Positions 10,362-21,586 of a stretch of DNA of 64,000 nt are shown one piece after another. Below the pieces are notes generated by a model. That model was not told where the DNA came from, searched no databases, and saw nothing but the letters and a program-made list of their open reading frames with translations. The position numbers and the translations under genes are program-made. Positions within the stretch are counted from its first letter, which is position 1. Every line of letters begins with the position of its first letter. The DNA is from Notospermus geniculatus (Eukaryota; Nemertea; Pilidiophora; Heteronemertea; Lineidae), in the NCBI GenBank assembly GCA_002633025.1, contig NMRB01001700.1, forward strand, positions 18,759 to 82,758, read 5' to 3'.

Positions 10362-10818
10362 GCATGTTCTTCCTCAACTGATCATATAAAGTTTCAGACA
10401 GAGGTAAAAAAGGAAGACCCCACCAGGTAAAAAAGGAAGACCCCGGCAAAAAATCATAGAAGATGTCGAAATTTTCCCTTCAAATTTTACGGGCATCTTA
10501 CACTTATCAAGGCGTAACGGAAATATGCACGTGGAAAATGTACAGCATTTCCATCAATCTACATGTACAAGAATTAGTCATATTCCCTTAGCAAGTGCAA
10601 CCAGGACACTCTTAAGATCTCTAGGACATTATTTCGTAGCCTCACCCTACGTTTTTTGGGCAATTCATTCTGTATGTTCTTCCTCAACTGATCATATAAA
10701 GTTTCAGACAGAGGTAAAAATGGAAGACCCCACCAGGTAAAAAGGAAAACCCCGGCAAAAAATCATAGAAGATGTCGAAATTTTCCCTTCAAATTTTACG
10801 GGCATCTTACACTTAAAG
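10362..10818. repeat. Direct repeat, two copies ~300 bp apart
   Basis: TTCTTCCTCAACTGATCATA followed by GGAAGACCCCACCAGGTAAA and ATTTTACGGGCATCTTACAC occurs at 10370-10512 and again at 10677-10815. The spacer holds no recognised gene. Confidence 0.85.
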
Positions 10819-10914
10819 AGGTATCACTCAGATGCGTATTGGGGTGTAGACACGGGCGCGGATTGGGGTGTCACACTGATCCGGACAGGGCTTTTTTCGC
10901 CCAGTGTTACGCAA

Positions 10915-11090
10915 TGACCTTTAAGGTCAGAGGTCAAGGTCAAGGTCACACAGTTCCAAAATGCAAATCTGCTCAGAATTTCAGGAGTAACTGATTAGTA
11001 GCCTGCATTAACCATCTCCTAGGTTTAGTCAAGGATGCCTGTTCCAGTTACGCAAAACTTCTCAAGGTCAGAGGTCAAGGTCACAGTGTA
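10915..11090. repeat. AGGTCA-rich repeat fragment
   Basis: AAGGTCAGAGGTCAAGGTCA at about 10922 and again near 11066, embedded in a GTTACGCAAnGACCTTTAAGG-type context. It resembles the half-site-rich repeats at 28000 and 30300. No coding region; 11100-11985 shows nothing recognisable beyond short words. Confidence 0.55.
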
Positions 11091-11984
11091 CCAGCTCTAG
11101 AGTAGCAACTTCATAACTTCAACTGGAACATGGCTTGTGGTAGATTGGTTACTGTCATCACGATCGGAAACCATTGATATCGCTCCGGTCATATGACCGC
11201 ATGCAATCCGCCCCGTGCACAGTAGTACGCTCTACTGGTGGCTTCTGGAACCAAAATGGTTCAGCCGGCCTGGACCATATGCACAACACTATGACTATCG
11301 GCCTGGCCGACATAGACATTTTTGCGATCAAACTTGTCTTGTCTAGCGTTCTATACCAAAACATAATGGTCATCAGAGCTGTCTAGGATGTAATGAGTGT
11401 GTTCATCATATCACATTTCGAGTTCGAAAATGCGAATCGAGACTTTTTAATATGCCATACTGAAAAAGTATAAATACCGGTAATGTTAACTCCCCATGCA
11501 ACCTCGATTCGTGACATTTTCAATCCTATCCTGGCTGTGTAAATTCAGGTGTTGAGGTTTTTGCGTTTCCACGACGTAACTCCGACAGTGTCCGCCATTG
11601 CTGACGTCGCCGAAATGACGCGAAGCTGGTGGGCAAAATGCATTGCTGATGATGCAAAGCTGGTGGGCAAAACGCGCAACGTCACAGAACGATGCAGGCC
11701 CGGGCCTACGTCATGGAAACGATGAATAGGCTACATACATTTATTAACGCCAAATAGAATTTATTTATAGCATACCTTCGGTGTACAGCTCATGGAGCAG
11801 CGCCATACGCCGTTGGTAGCGCCGTCTGGCGGTGCTACTAATCACATACAGACATAACATCTTTAGGTAACATGATTTCAAAATGGCGACTTGTTTATCA
11901 CCAAGGTTTTCTATTGGATGCTCTGCGCATGCTACGCGTACCCATGACTCTGTGGACAACAGCCAAATTTGGGAAATTCGCCAT

Positions 11985-12209
11985 TTAAAGGAGCTGGGTG
12001 CACTTTTTGGACAGCCGGCGCCACCATCGCGTTCGCGACACTCTCCGACCCCAGGGACTGACTATCTTTTCGGCGAATGGCCCCGATGAACTGCATACAA
12101 TGTACATTTTGTAATGTTTTTGTATTTCGTATTGTTGCCGCTTGGTGGCTCACTCTATGTCTACCGTCAAAATACTGGTAAAAAGAAATCGCATACCGTG
12201 CTCCTTTAA
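11985..12209. mobile_element. TTAA-flanked MITE, AGGAGCACGGTA family, copy 1
   Basis: Flanked by TTAA on both sides; the right terminal repeat is TACCGTGCTCC. Internal matches to copies 2 and 3: ACAGCCGGCGCCAC, CTCTCCGAC, GGGACTGACTA, TTTTGTAATG and GGTGGCTCACTCTA. It lies ~50 bp upstream of the GPCR exon, within its preceding intron. Target TTAA suggests a piggyBac- or Kolobok-type transposase source. Confidence 0.8.
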
Positions 12210-12258
12210 CCAATTATAGCCGTTTCTTCACATCTAATATTCCTTATTTTCATTCTAG

Positions 12259-12931
12259 ATCAGTGTGGCACTTGGCAAATGCATTTGCAATTACTTCTGG
12301 GATGACTCTTGCTCAAATGAGCATCGACAGAGCAGTTGCCGTGACATTTCCAATGAAGGCAGCAACGTTCTGCACCACTTCACGGGCCGTCAAGACCGTA
12401 GGAGCAACCTGCATCTTCGAATTGATATTTCATACGCAGGTCTACATCATATACAACATGCCCGATGAGGAATCCGGTGTAGCTGTCGCTGATTATCCCC
12501 CAGCGAGGTGGACCGAGTCACTTTATAACATATACGTGTTGATAATGGGATGTAGTGCGCCCTTCTCCATCATTATTGTCAGTAACGTTGTCATAATATT
12601 CAGCATCAGGAAAGCTTCAAAGGAAAGAAAAAAACTAGAGTTGTCGAATAAGAAACAAGTAAAGGAACCAAATTTGACAACAATGCTTCTAATGACGTCA
12701 TTCATGTACATCATGTGTTCGAGTCCCAAACGTGTCCATGACAACTTCAATGTTTATGATTTGTCGCATCCTTACTGGTCGACACGTTATTGGTTAGAAT
12801 TTTGGATATGCAATGAACTGTGGCTGATAAATTACGCCGTCAATTTTTATATATATTTTCTTGGGGGTGGGAGGAAGTTTCGGCGTGACGTAAAGGAGGT
12901 ATTTCAAGTGTGTATCAGGAGCAGCACGTAA
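12259..12931 (+). CDS. Class A (rhodopsin-like) peptide GPCR, last exon, TM3 to TM7
   Basis: A CATTCTAG acceptor at 12258 opens a 224-codon frame ending in TAA at 12929-12931. The exon starts in phase, one base before TCA. It encodes VWHLANAFAITSGMTLAQMS (TM3) with the G-protein-coupling motif DRAVAV (a DRY variant), TM4 around residues 45-65, TM5 (IMGCSAPFSIIIVSNVVIIF), a basic loop (KASKERKKLELSNKK), TM6 (TTMLLMTSFMYIMCSS) and TM7 ending NYAVNFYIYF, an NPxxY variant. A GRKFRRDVKEVF helix 8 follows. The pattern fits FMRFamide- or TRH-receptor-like peptide receptors of invertebrates, acting in the plasma membrane. The upstream exon with TM1-TM2 was not found. The second extracellular loop shows no cysteine, so the usual TM3-ECL2 disulphide may be absent. 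The product is intact from this exon onward. Confidence 0.8.
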
Positions 12932-13085
12932 ACGAGATATATTTGATGATCAGCTCAATCAGGGGACTTTCCCCTATCTACCGGTAACAGTCAACTCTAG
13001 CTGGAACACGCCAAAATGATGTCAATAACGTTAGCGTTAGCGTTAACGTATGGTTTCTTAAGCTCACTATTAACAGAATGGCCTA

Positions 13086-13352
13086 CTACCTCCGCAACAA
13101 CGCTGAAAGACTTTTCTTCATCAAAATGACGAAGTTAGGTTCGTTTTCCATCACCAAACTGAGTACCGGTATGGGTATCTACGGTGGCCCATAGAGCTCA
13201 TTGATGAAAAATATTTACATTTGCAATTTTTTTTTCAATTCGATAATTTTTTTCTTGGGGTTTGTAAAAACTACCTCCGCAACAACGCTGAAAAACTTTT
13301 CTTCATCAAAATGACGAAGTTAGGTTCATTTTCCATCACCAAACTGAGTATC
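13086..13352. repeat. Direct repeat, CTACCTCCGCAACAACGCTG, two copies
   Basis: About 80 bp starting CTACCTCCGCAACAACGCTG and ending TCCATCACCAAACTGAGTA occurs at 13086-13166 and 13272-13352 with few differences. It lies downstream of the GPCR stop, possibly in its 3' flank. Confidence 0.85.
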
Positions 13353-13697
13353 TATTAAATTGATGAATATGTTTGTAACTAAAATTATATCAGATCCACG
13401 TGTTCCTACTGAGAGCTGTGCCATTTGACAGATCGTGGCTATGAGATGCACACCGATAACACTGAGCAGCATGTATCTGTGCATAGGAGTCAGCCTACTA
13501 TCAGGAGATGGCCAACGAACAGGGTTTTGCGAGAGGTCCCCTAGTCCACAAGGCCTGCTCAACACCTAGAAAGTACTCAGAATTTGTGCCTGGTGTGTGT
13601 GCAAATCAATACAGCCATGAAAATTATGCGAAATACGATGTAATCCACTTCTGAGGCTCTCAAACTGCTTCGGCCTTCCACCAAATTGCTCACTTAC

Positions 13698-13718
13698 CAC
13701 GAAATACCACAGCGCCAT
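13698..13718 (-). CDS. Possible first coding exon (MALWYFV)
   Basis: On the - strand, TCCAAGATGGCGC (good Kozak context) opens seven codons, M-A-L-W-Y-F-V, followed at once by a near-consensus donor GTAAGTGA. This could start a short 5' exon with a hydrophobic N-terminus. No downstream exon was identified on this strand between 13690 and 12950, so support is weak. Confidence 0.25.
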
Positions 13719-14166
13719 CTTGGATAACGGAAAGAGTTTTCCCCGAACAAATATAGCTCGTGACGTCATAACACTGGTACCCCGTGCCTGTCTTTGAATA
13801 GCGGAGCGGCAAAGACGGGAACCAGTCTCAATGAACATTGCAAGATGGTGATAATCAGCATTTGTGGCTGCTGACTTCAGAAGTGTGTGTGTGGGGGGGG
13901 GGAGGGACTTCGGTTAGAGGCCTATACCATTGAACAATTAAGTGTAAGGCCCATGGGGCGTGGCAATGAGAGGAGGTTCGAAAAATTGAGCAGTTTGTAT
14001 CTTAAACTTGAATCCTCTGCATGAAGATGAAAAGCGGGAAGACCAGCATTCGTCAATTAGAGGAACCACGGACGGAATGGTGCCTGATAGAATACAGCAA
14101 TTCCAAAATACCGTGGATCCTCTCTCTATTACGAACACCTCAAAGACAGACAGATGTTGACACAAA

Positions 14167-14652
14167 AATTCGTCGCTAAATTCACAAAGTGATTATAGTT
14201 CATTCCATTTCCCAGTGGCGCGAGGTTTATCAACGGTAAAACGGCTGGGTCAAATTTGACGAAACATAGGGCCTCGTCAATCGACTTGTCTTTCTTGCCG
14301 GTATCTTTCTGCTATCTTCATTTTTCGCGTAAGGCCGACATAACGGACCCACTTCTCAAAACCGATTTCATTTCGCCATGTTGTTCAGTGCAGTTTACAC
14401 GTGCGCGACGCATTGCATCATTTCCAAATGGCCGCCATTTCGGCCGTCAACACAAACTGTGATTTGTGAAGGAACTTTTTTTCTGTCACGTTTTGCGGGA
14501 AAATGACAGAGATGATGGCTGTAGCGCCAAAAAAGACAAATCGATTGATGTATGGTATGTCAAATTCGGCCCAGCCGTTGCGGAGCTATCGTTGATAAAC
14601 GATAAACCTCGCGCCACACGAAACTGGAATAGAGTGTAATTAGTGACGAATT
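14167..14652. mobile_element. Foldback element with ~165-bp arms
   Basis: The left end AATTCGTCGCTAAATTCAC pairs with the right end GTAATTAGTGACGAATT. The arms continue through GTTTATCAACG, GGCTGGGTCAAATTTGAC and TCAATCGACTTGTCTTTCTT and their complements on the right. There is no coding region. The flanks 13840-14160 and 14660-15040 show nothing clear. Confidence 0.8.
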
Positions 14653-15051
14653 GATATGCATCAACACGTTCCATTCAGAGTGTGTGCCTATTTGCTATAC
14701 CGGTAGGCTACTCTGAATTAAAAGCATGATTTAATATCGAACCAGATATTAGCTGTCCTTAGAATTACCCAAGACGTGCAAGTGCAACTGATAGGTATTT
14801 TCTAAATATTTTTTCCATACTTTTTCATGGGGTATGAATAAATTTGAGGACGACTGTATGTGTATGTCGCGATAGCGCTGCGCCACACGGAAATCAAATG
14901 TGGTACATCCCATTAACCTACGCCGTACGGCCATAAAGAATGTTCCCAGGCCATAGACTTATTGGTCTTATTTTGAACATGCGACGGGCGTCGACTAATG
15001 CGATTCACGTAAAGGATTCTACAACATGTACAATGAGCTTCTATATCATAC

Positions 15052-15599
15052 CAATTTGGAGCATCTCCTGAACCTCAGCGGCAGATAAAATGACTGGATA
15101 AACCTCGAACTTGGCCATCTTTCCGATGAGTCCTCTGCCTGGGTATTGCAAATGCGTTGCTAACTCAATTACATCGCTCATCAGGTCACTGTTGTATACG
15201 ACAGGCACTTTTCTGGTTTCTTGACGAGAGAAATTCTGTTTAATGCCGTCTACATAAAATATTGTGTCTGGGTTCTTACTGAATGTTAGAACATAAAAAT
15301 GCCATCCATCATCTTTGATTTGCCTGATCTCACGATCGACCTGATGTGGATAACGTGCTATCAAAATCGCCATAATTGTCTCCCTTTGAGCGACAATCAA
15401 AGCGCCCTCTCGCGATATATATTGGAAATAGAAATTAATTCTCCCAATGTTTTCAATAATTCTTCCATAAAATAACAAACTGAATTTCTGCAGTTTGAAA
15501 AGTCCTTTACAGGGAATGCTTGCCTTGGCCGTGTCGTCGTTAAAAGAAAGGACCTTCCCAAATTTGTATGATTCAACAAACGTCGCGTGTCCTCTTGGC
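15052..15599 (-). CDS. LamG/concanavalin-like domain exon
   Basis: On the - strand, the acceptor TCTGTTTTAG at 15600 opens a frame closed by a donor G|GTATGA at 15051, with 182 codons between. The translation has the beta-sandwich look of Laminin-G/pentraxin-like domains: FGKVLSFNDD, a WHFYVLTFSK strand, an FYVDG hairpin, and the closing IGKMAKFEVYPVILSAAEVQ, typical of LamG_3 'G-x-ix-x-f-x-vy-...-LSa-EV' ends. The exon needs two bases from the previous exon and leaves one. Such domains bind sugars or proteins outside the cell. Neighbouring exons were not recognised. A related exon occurs at 52138-52645 on the other strand (matching G-x-MAK block). It is intact, with no internal stops. Confidence 0.6.
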
Positions 15600-15763
15600 C
15601 TAAAACAGACATACAGGTACATAAGTAGGAACCAGGATGTTTTTGTTCAACATAATTATCAAAATTTCATATACTGTAGTTAAGAATTACAAAATTAAAC
15701 AACGAAAAAATGCCCAATAGACATTGCCTAAAGCTGCGTTTACCAGACATCCGGAATGCGATA

Positions 15764-16179
15764 TATCGGGTGTCCCAAAAAAAGTGAACCGCTTTTTGAC
15801 AAGTATTTTCTGAGATAGATAAACCAAATTCATTGGAAATTTTCACTGAGTAGGCTAACCTTAGGGGATCATCAACAAGTCTGCGAAATATCTAGGAGAT
15901 CGGTCGCAAATTATACGAGTATTGTTAAATTCAAAACAGCATGTCAACACCTTCACGAACATGATGAAGGTCACATTGCACAGCTCTGATATTGGATTTT
16001 TTGACATGCTGTTTTGAATTTGACAATACTCGCATATTTGCCACGGCTCTCTTAGATATTTCGCAGACTTGTTGATGATACCCTGAGGTTACTCAGTGAA
16101 AATTTCCAATGAATTCGGTTAATCTATCGCTGAGAAAATACTTGTCAAAAAGCGGTTCACTTTTTTGGGACACCCGATA
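15764..16179. mobile_element. Foldback MITE with GGGTGTCCC ends
   Basis: The ends TATCGGGTGTCCCAAAAAA and TTTTTTGGGACACCCGATA pair, and the arms extend about 180 bp each through AAGCGGTTCAC..., TTTCCAATGAATT and ACATGCTGTTTTGAATTTG with a ~55-bp loop. TA bounds both ends, as in the Tc1/mariner group. The terminal GGGTGTCCCAAAAA is shared with the longer element at 19812-20814. Confidence 0.85.
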
Positions 16180-16704
16180 CATGATATAGGGACGCGGAAT
16201 CCCCGGTGGAAACGATATGTTGTATGCTAAAATGCATTGCATTTTCCGCTTCCGCGTTCCGCAATCCGCATTCTGCCTGTCAGCTAAACGTAGCTTTGGG
16301 GATGCCTCACCTGACAGACATTCTGGGGATGAGATGCCTTTATATTAGGCAGCTTCCTTGTGCAAGGGTTTTCAGTGTAGGCGTGAGATTCTGGCTGTGT
16401 TTTTTACCCCAATTGTCTCACCCCACCCAGGGTGCTAACGGGACATCTTGCTGGCTGAGATACGTTATCTGAATCAGCCTACCAGTCATGTGCGGGTAAT
16501 AAGGGCAATGTCAAGAGCCTTTGACATTCGGGGAGGTCACAGTCAGTGTAACGATCACTCATACCTGATTCGGACATCTGAGTGTATCACCCGATATTAC
16601 ATGTACTCCAGCAGTGCAACAAAACCTTATTCTTACCTCAGAGCCTTATCTCGTCCATCAAAGATCACGGACAATCTGGCTGTTTGGTTAAAAACAACAA
16701 GCAA

Positions 16705-17010
16705 AATATATTTAATGTTTACATTACAGCATTTGCTGTAAAAAAATTTAACAGCAGAATTTTTACAGCAAATGCTGGTAGCAGAGTAACACAGCACTTT
16801 TCTGTATTTTGACAGCACCCATTTACTGTATTTTGACAGCAAAATGGTATAAATTCTGCCAAAAATGCTGTCTTTAAAACTGAGAAACTGTAATCTTGCT
16901 GTTAATTTCCAGTAAAAAACAGCAGTTTGCAGTAAAATGAATTTTACAGCAACCATGCAGTGAAAATTCTGCTGTAAATGTACAGATACTGCTGTAAATT
17001 TACAGATGTT
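16705..17010. repeat. TTTACAGCA-module repeat
   Basis: TACAGCA or its complement TGCTGTAA occurs more than ten times in about 300 bp, often as near-palindromes (ACAGCATTTGCTGTAAA, TTTACAGCAAATGCTG). The modules are separated by A/T-rich spacers. No coding region. Confidence 0.7.
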
Positions 17011-17394
17011 TTTAACAGGTGTTGAAACAAAAATTAGGAAAAAAAATACTCACGTCGTCTTCGTCCACTCATTCCCGCATTCCAATTATCCAACTTATTG
17101 AAAGTATAATGACAGCGATTTCTATATTGCGCATTTTCATCATACTAGGCCTGTTATTTCTTGAGATCTCTGATATGGCACATGGGAGGGTCATTCAGTG
17201 TTGTCAGTTTTTATCTTTGTCGACAATGTAAAACCATATAATGAGCCTCGGAAGCATCAAACAAGCATTTTATCTATCCCTGGTGTAATCAGATGTATTA
17301 TGAACATGTATTCACACGGAAATTTCCTTTGACCCAACTTGAGTAATGTCAGAAGCAATTTGTCCCCGATTAGGTTGTTGCAAGAGGCATGGGG

Positions 17395-18150
17395 CGTATG
17401 CATAAAAATAAAGAATTTACTTCGGGCAAAAGCAAAAAGTAAAAGCAATTGCTTGAAGCCAAAATAAAGGTAAAAGCAATTGCTTGGTTTCATATGCATA
17501 ATCTTTTACTTCTACTTCAAAACAAATACTTATACTTGACAAGCATTTGCTTGTTTACCAAAGGTTCTGCAGTAATTGGAGCAATTGCTCAGTATTATGC
17601 ATATGAATTCTTGCAATTTGCTAGAAAGGAACAAGTAAATAGTAATTACTTTTTCTATTAGCAACTGCTTTTTAGCAAAAGCATTTACTTTGGGTTTTAT
17701 GCATATAAGGATGGAAGTAACTGCTTCAATTTTCAAGTAAAAAGCCTTTGTTTTTTAAGAATATGGACCAATGGTCCATATGCATAAAAAGAAGCAAATG
17801 CTTTTTACTCGAAAATTGAAGCAATTATTTTCATCTGTATGCATAAAACCTAAAGCAAATGCTTTTGCTAAAAAGCAATTGCTATAAGAAAAAAACAATT
17901 ACTATTTACTTGTTCCTTTCTAGCAAATGCTAGAATTCATATGCATAATACTGAGCAATCGCTCCAACTGTAGAACCTTTGGTAAACAAGCAAATGCTTG
18001 TCAAGTATAAGCATTTGCTTTGAAGTAGAAGTAAAAGATTATGCATATGAAACCAAGTAATTGATTTTACCTTCACTTTTGGCTTCAAGCAACTGCTTTT
18101 ACTTTTCGCTTTTGCTAGAAGTAAATGCTTCATTTTTATGCATACGGCCC
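17395..18150. mobile_element. AAGCAATTGCTT-rich foldback element, copy 1
   Basis: Two arms of ~370 bp mirror each other about ATGGACCAATGGTCCAT at 17764-17780. Each arm is itself built of short palindromes: AAGCAATTGCTT, AAGCAAATGCTT, CATATGCATA, AGCATTTGCT. The outer ends read TATGCATAAAAATAAAG and its complement. There are no ORFs. A second copy is at 21587-22690. Confidence 0.85.
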
Positions 18151-18767
18151 AATGTCTAGTGAAGATTCAGCGTCGATGAAATGGAACTGGGAAAATGTGT
18201 CCAATGTAGAAGGCACTATTTGATGTTCAAAGAAAAGTAAGAAAAAATACTCACGTTGAATTTGTTGAGTCATGGTTCGCATTCAAAATACGCAACTATT
18301 GACGCTACAGCTATTTCTATTTTGTACAAATTAACCCCGTTTAACTAACTGAACGTATTACATGTACTTATAGAGAGCTCTGATATGGCAGATGGGAAGG
18401 ATCATTCCTTGTCCTCAGTCTATTTTTGTCGTTATCCACTACTATCATGACTATGGAACCTTGTGCTGAGCCTCGGAGAGGAGAACTTTGAGACTTACCT
18501 AATAAGGCTAGATTCACACTTCTCCTTTTGCGCCTGTCATACCTATGTTTATGTGTGGTAGCAACAATAAAATTACTTCTTCTACCAAGCACTCACATTG
18601 GAAACGGACACGCGCAAAGCGCAAAACGCATAGTATGAATTGATCTTAACACGAGGCCAACTACACTCATGAAAAAAACCGGCGCCTTCTGAAAATTATC
18701 AACCAGACGAATGATCACTTGAAATTAACGTGGGAACGGGATGATCTGTTCAGATGTTTCGCTTCTA

Positions 18768-19305
18768 TTAAAGCCGCTCTCACACGAGCGCCGAGTACGG
18801 CGTCAACTAGCGCGTTTTGAAAACGCCGACAAGCGCACAATTTAGCGCATAGTTGACGCCGTGTGAATGCACGTCCTGCGTTTTCAAAACGCAGGCCCTG
18901 CGTTTTGACGACTTCCGGTACGTAGCGTCTCTTCTCTTTGACGCAGAGAATGCCCTAAATTAACGCAAAGTGGGCGTTTGTAAACGCGCAGTGCGTTTAC
19001 AAACGCTGCGTTTTCATGCGTTCTCATGCGTTTTCATGCGTTCTCGTGCGTTCTCATGCGTTTTCATGCGTTCTTAAACGCAGCGCTTGTGTCAATAGAC
19101 GCACTCTTCTGCGTTTTCGAAAAAGTTTTGGACATGTTGAAAACCAATGCGTTCACCCAGAGGTCTGCGTTTACAAACGCAGAGTTGATGCATGCAGTGC
19201 GTCAACCCTGCGCTTACCATGCGCTCATTTCGGCGTTTCATAAACGACCCTAGGCGCACGCACGGCCTAAACGCCGGATAAAACGCTCGTGTGCGAGCCA
19301 CTTAA
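18768..19305. mobile_element. TTAA-flanked element built of TGCGTTT palindromes
   Basis: TTAA on each side; terminal repeats GCTCTCACACGAGCG and CGCTCGTGTGCGAGC. The interior has TGCGTTTTCAAAACGCA, GCGTTTGTAAACGC, GTTTACAAACGC and a run of (TGCGTTTTCA TGCGTTCTCA). ORFs across it are repeat artefacts. Confidence 0.75.
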
Positions 19306-19811
19306 CATCCGCTAGTCTTCCTCATGTGCTTGTCCTGGCACAAGGCCATATTCCGAAAGTCGAAGTTCTTCTCATCCGTGAAGAAGCTCATAAAACAACA
19401 GCCAGACTTTGGGGCTATCATGCGGGATTCAGATCTTGATGTGATGGTTATCAATCTGTTTTAACATGGATATTGAAAATTTCAAATAGAAATGTTGACT
19501 CCAGTGAAGAGTAAGTCACTGTAAAACTAAGTTTCTCAACGATGTACTATATTTTCTCAACTCTCAGAGAAATTATGTATTCCTTATTTCACCGTTTGGT
19601 TTTCCGGTGGAAAACAAATCTGCAGATTCTAGAAAAAAAGCGGGTCCTTTGCTAATGCCTAACATCTGACCAATAGACCTTGATTTTGAATTTCTTTACC
19701 TGCCCACTTTAGCTGAACTTACTGGTAATGGCTTCAAATTTATCTTGGTTCACCTGCTGAACAAGAGTGCGACACCCGCACACGCGTTTACATGTACAGT
19801 CATGTTTCATA
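19306..19811. other. No recognised feature
   Basis: AT-rich single-copy-looking sequence between two transposable elements. No exon, RNA gene or clear repeat was seen. Confidence 0.5.
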
Positions 19812-20814
19812 TACAGGGTGTCCCAAAAAACACTGACTAATTTTGATTAGACCTCATTTTGTTGCTACTCAAGATTTTTCTTTAATGTTTTGTCCAGATA
19901 TTCCCCGCAACTAGAAATTTTAAGCATGTAATTTTTTTTCAGAAATACCCAGTATTTCAGAAATTATGTTAGTAACTTTTGATGTGTTTAAACCATGCCC
20001 CCTCTGCTGGTAACAGCTGCAACATGCACATTGGAATTGTCAGTTACTCTGTTGGTGCATGTCAGCTGAAATTTGCCTAATTTCTCTCCCTAAGTTCTGC
20101 TGTTCAAGTCTTTCTAGTGTGTAAAGGTTGTCACTCTACACTCGATTCTGTAGGCATTACCAAAGGAAGTAATCTGGGGGATTCAAGTCTGGTGAGTAAG
20201 GGGAGCCAAGGATTGTCCGTTCAACGGGATATCAGTCTGTCCCCAGGAAAGTACCGTTCCAGAAATTCCAGTGTTCGGCACAATGGGAGGTGCCCCATCT
20301 TGTGGAATATGACTGTTTTCATATCAACAGTTTGCTTTCTCCTGAGGGCAGAGATGAATCTTCTCCCTTAGCATACGAATGTACCTGTCAGGGTTGACAG
20401 TTACAGTTTTCCCTTCTTCATCCTCAAAAAAGTATGGCCCTATTATGCTAATGCACCCTATGGCACATCAGAGAGTACGTTTCTCCACACTGAGAGGGCG
20501 TTCCGCATGGTATTTCTTCTAGTAGGCCTACCCAACTGTGAAATCGACCACCAAGTTGAAAATGGTGTCAGTTTCGGCTAGACGGGATAAATTTGGCCTT
20601 CATATCATAGACAAGAGTAGAAAGAGGCATGGATTGAATACATCATAAGTTACTGAGATAATTTCTGAACTAGTGGGTATTCCTGGAAAAAAAATTACAC
20701 AGTTAAAATTTCTAGTTGCGGGGAATATCTGGACAAAACATCAAAGAAAAATCTTGAGTAACAACAAAATGAGGTCTAATCAAAATTAGTCAGTGTTTTT
20801 TGGGACACCCTGTA
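19812..20814 (-). pseudogene. Relic DNA transposon with GGGTGTCCC termini and transposase remnants
   Basis: The ends ACAGGGTGTCCCAAAAAA and TTTTTTGGGACACCCTGT carry ~175-bp inverted repeats (19812-19998 with 20640-20814), bounded by TA. Inside, on the - strand, two blocks in different frames recall an IS630/Tc1/mariner-type transposase C-terminal half: QDGAPP near 20300, and a SPDLNPPDYFLW block near 20160-20200, the usual 'SPDL.PlDffLW' signature. Stops and frame changes break it, and the expected N-terminal helix-turn-helix is absent, so the element is dead and internally deleted. It shares its terminal sequence with the foldback MITE at 15764-16179, which may have been mobilised by a relative of it. 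Confidence 0.75.
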
Positions 20815-21586
20815 TATTCGACACTTTGACGTTTTGCGTTTTACTCGTACAACAAACCGTCTAGTGTATCGCATGTTGCGTTGATGTTATAGATCCAATC
20901 AACCTAATATTTGGACGTCATGACGTCGTAGTATTGAGGATGATGTCTGACGTGAAAACTACGTCCATTATTGCGTTTCGGCATTGTTGTGACGTCATTT
21001 GAAAACGTCGGAAGGAAATGGAAAAACATTTGTAACCCATTTCAAAGAGGCTCCAGTAGGCACATACCCAAAGATATCATGTTATGAATATTTCCATGGT
21101 GTTAAGTGTCAAGGAATACCTGACAGTGTGGCCCGTCGTCTACTTTCCAAAGGAGACAAACAACGCCGGAAGTCTATGGAGTCTATTTACAATATTTATT
21201 TTTTAAAAACACAAAAATATTCCATCATTTCAACAGTCTTAAGGAAAACTCCACGTCCTTGAGCTGCCAAACTTTAAGTTTACCACCATCTTACACATCA
21301 CTCAACAGTACATTTTACCACGTGGTCCGCCACTAGGTTGTCGCACCAAATCTGCAACTGCTATCTGCTACACGTCGTTCTCACGAGGAGACGTTTCCGA
21401 ACAACTGCATGTACCATGCTACGCACTGAGTCGAGGAGACGTACACCGAAGGCTCAGTGGAGGGTGTTTCGTTTTCTAAACTAAGCTTGAAACCTATAAC
21501 GACAATTGTTGAACCGACGATTAAAATACTGTCAAATTTATGCAAGTTGCTAACCCTTGAATTCGGAACATGGAAATTCACAAAAN
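20815..21586. other. No recognised feature
   Basis: The 87-codon + frame at 20999-21262 lacks a recognisable domain. A single N at 21586 marks the join with the next element. Confidence 0.4.
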
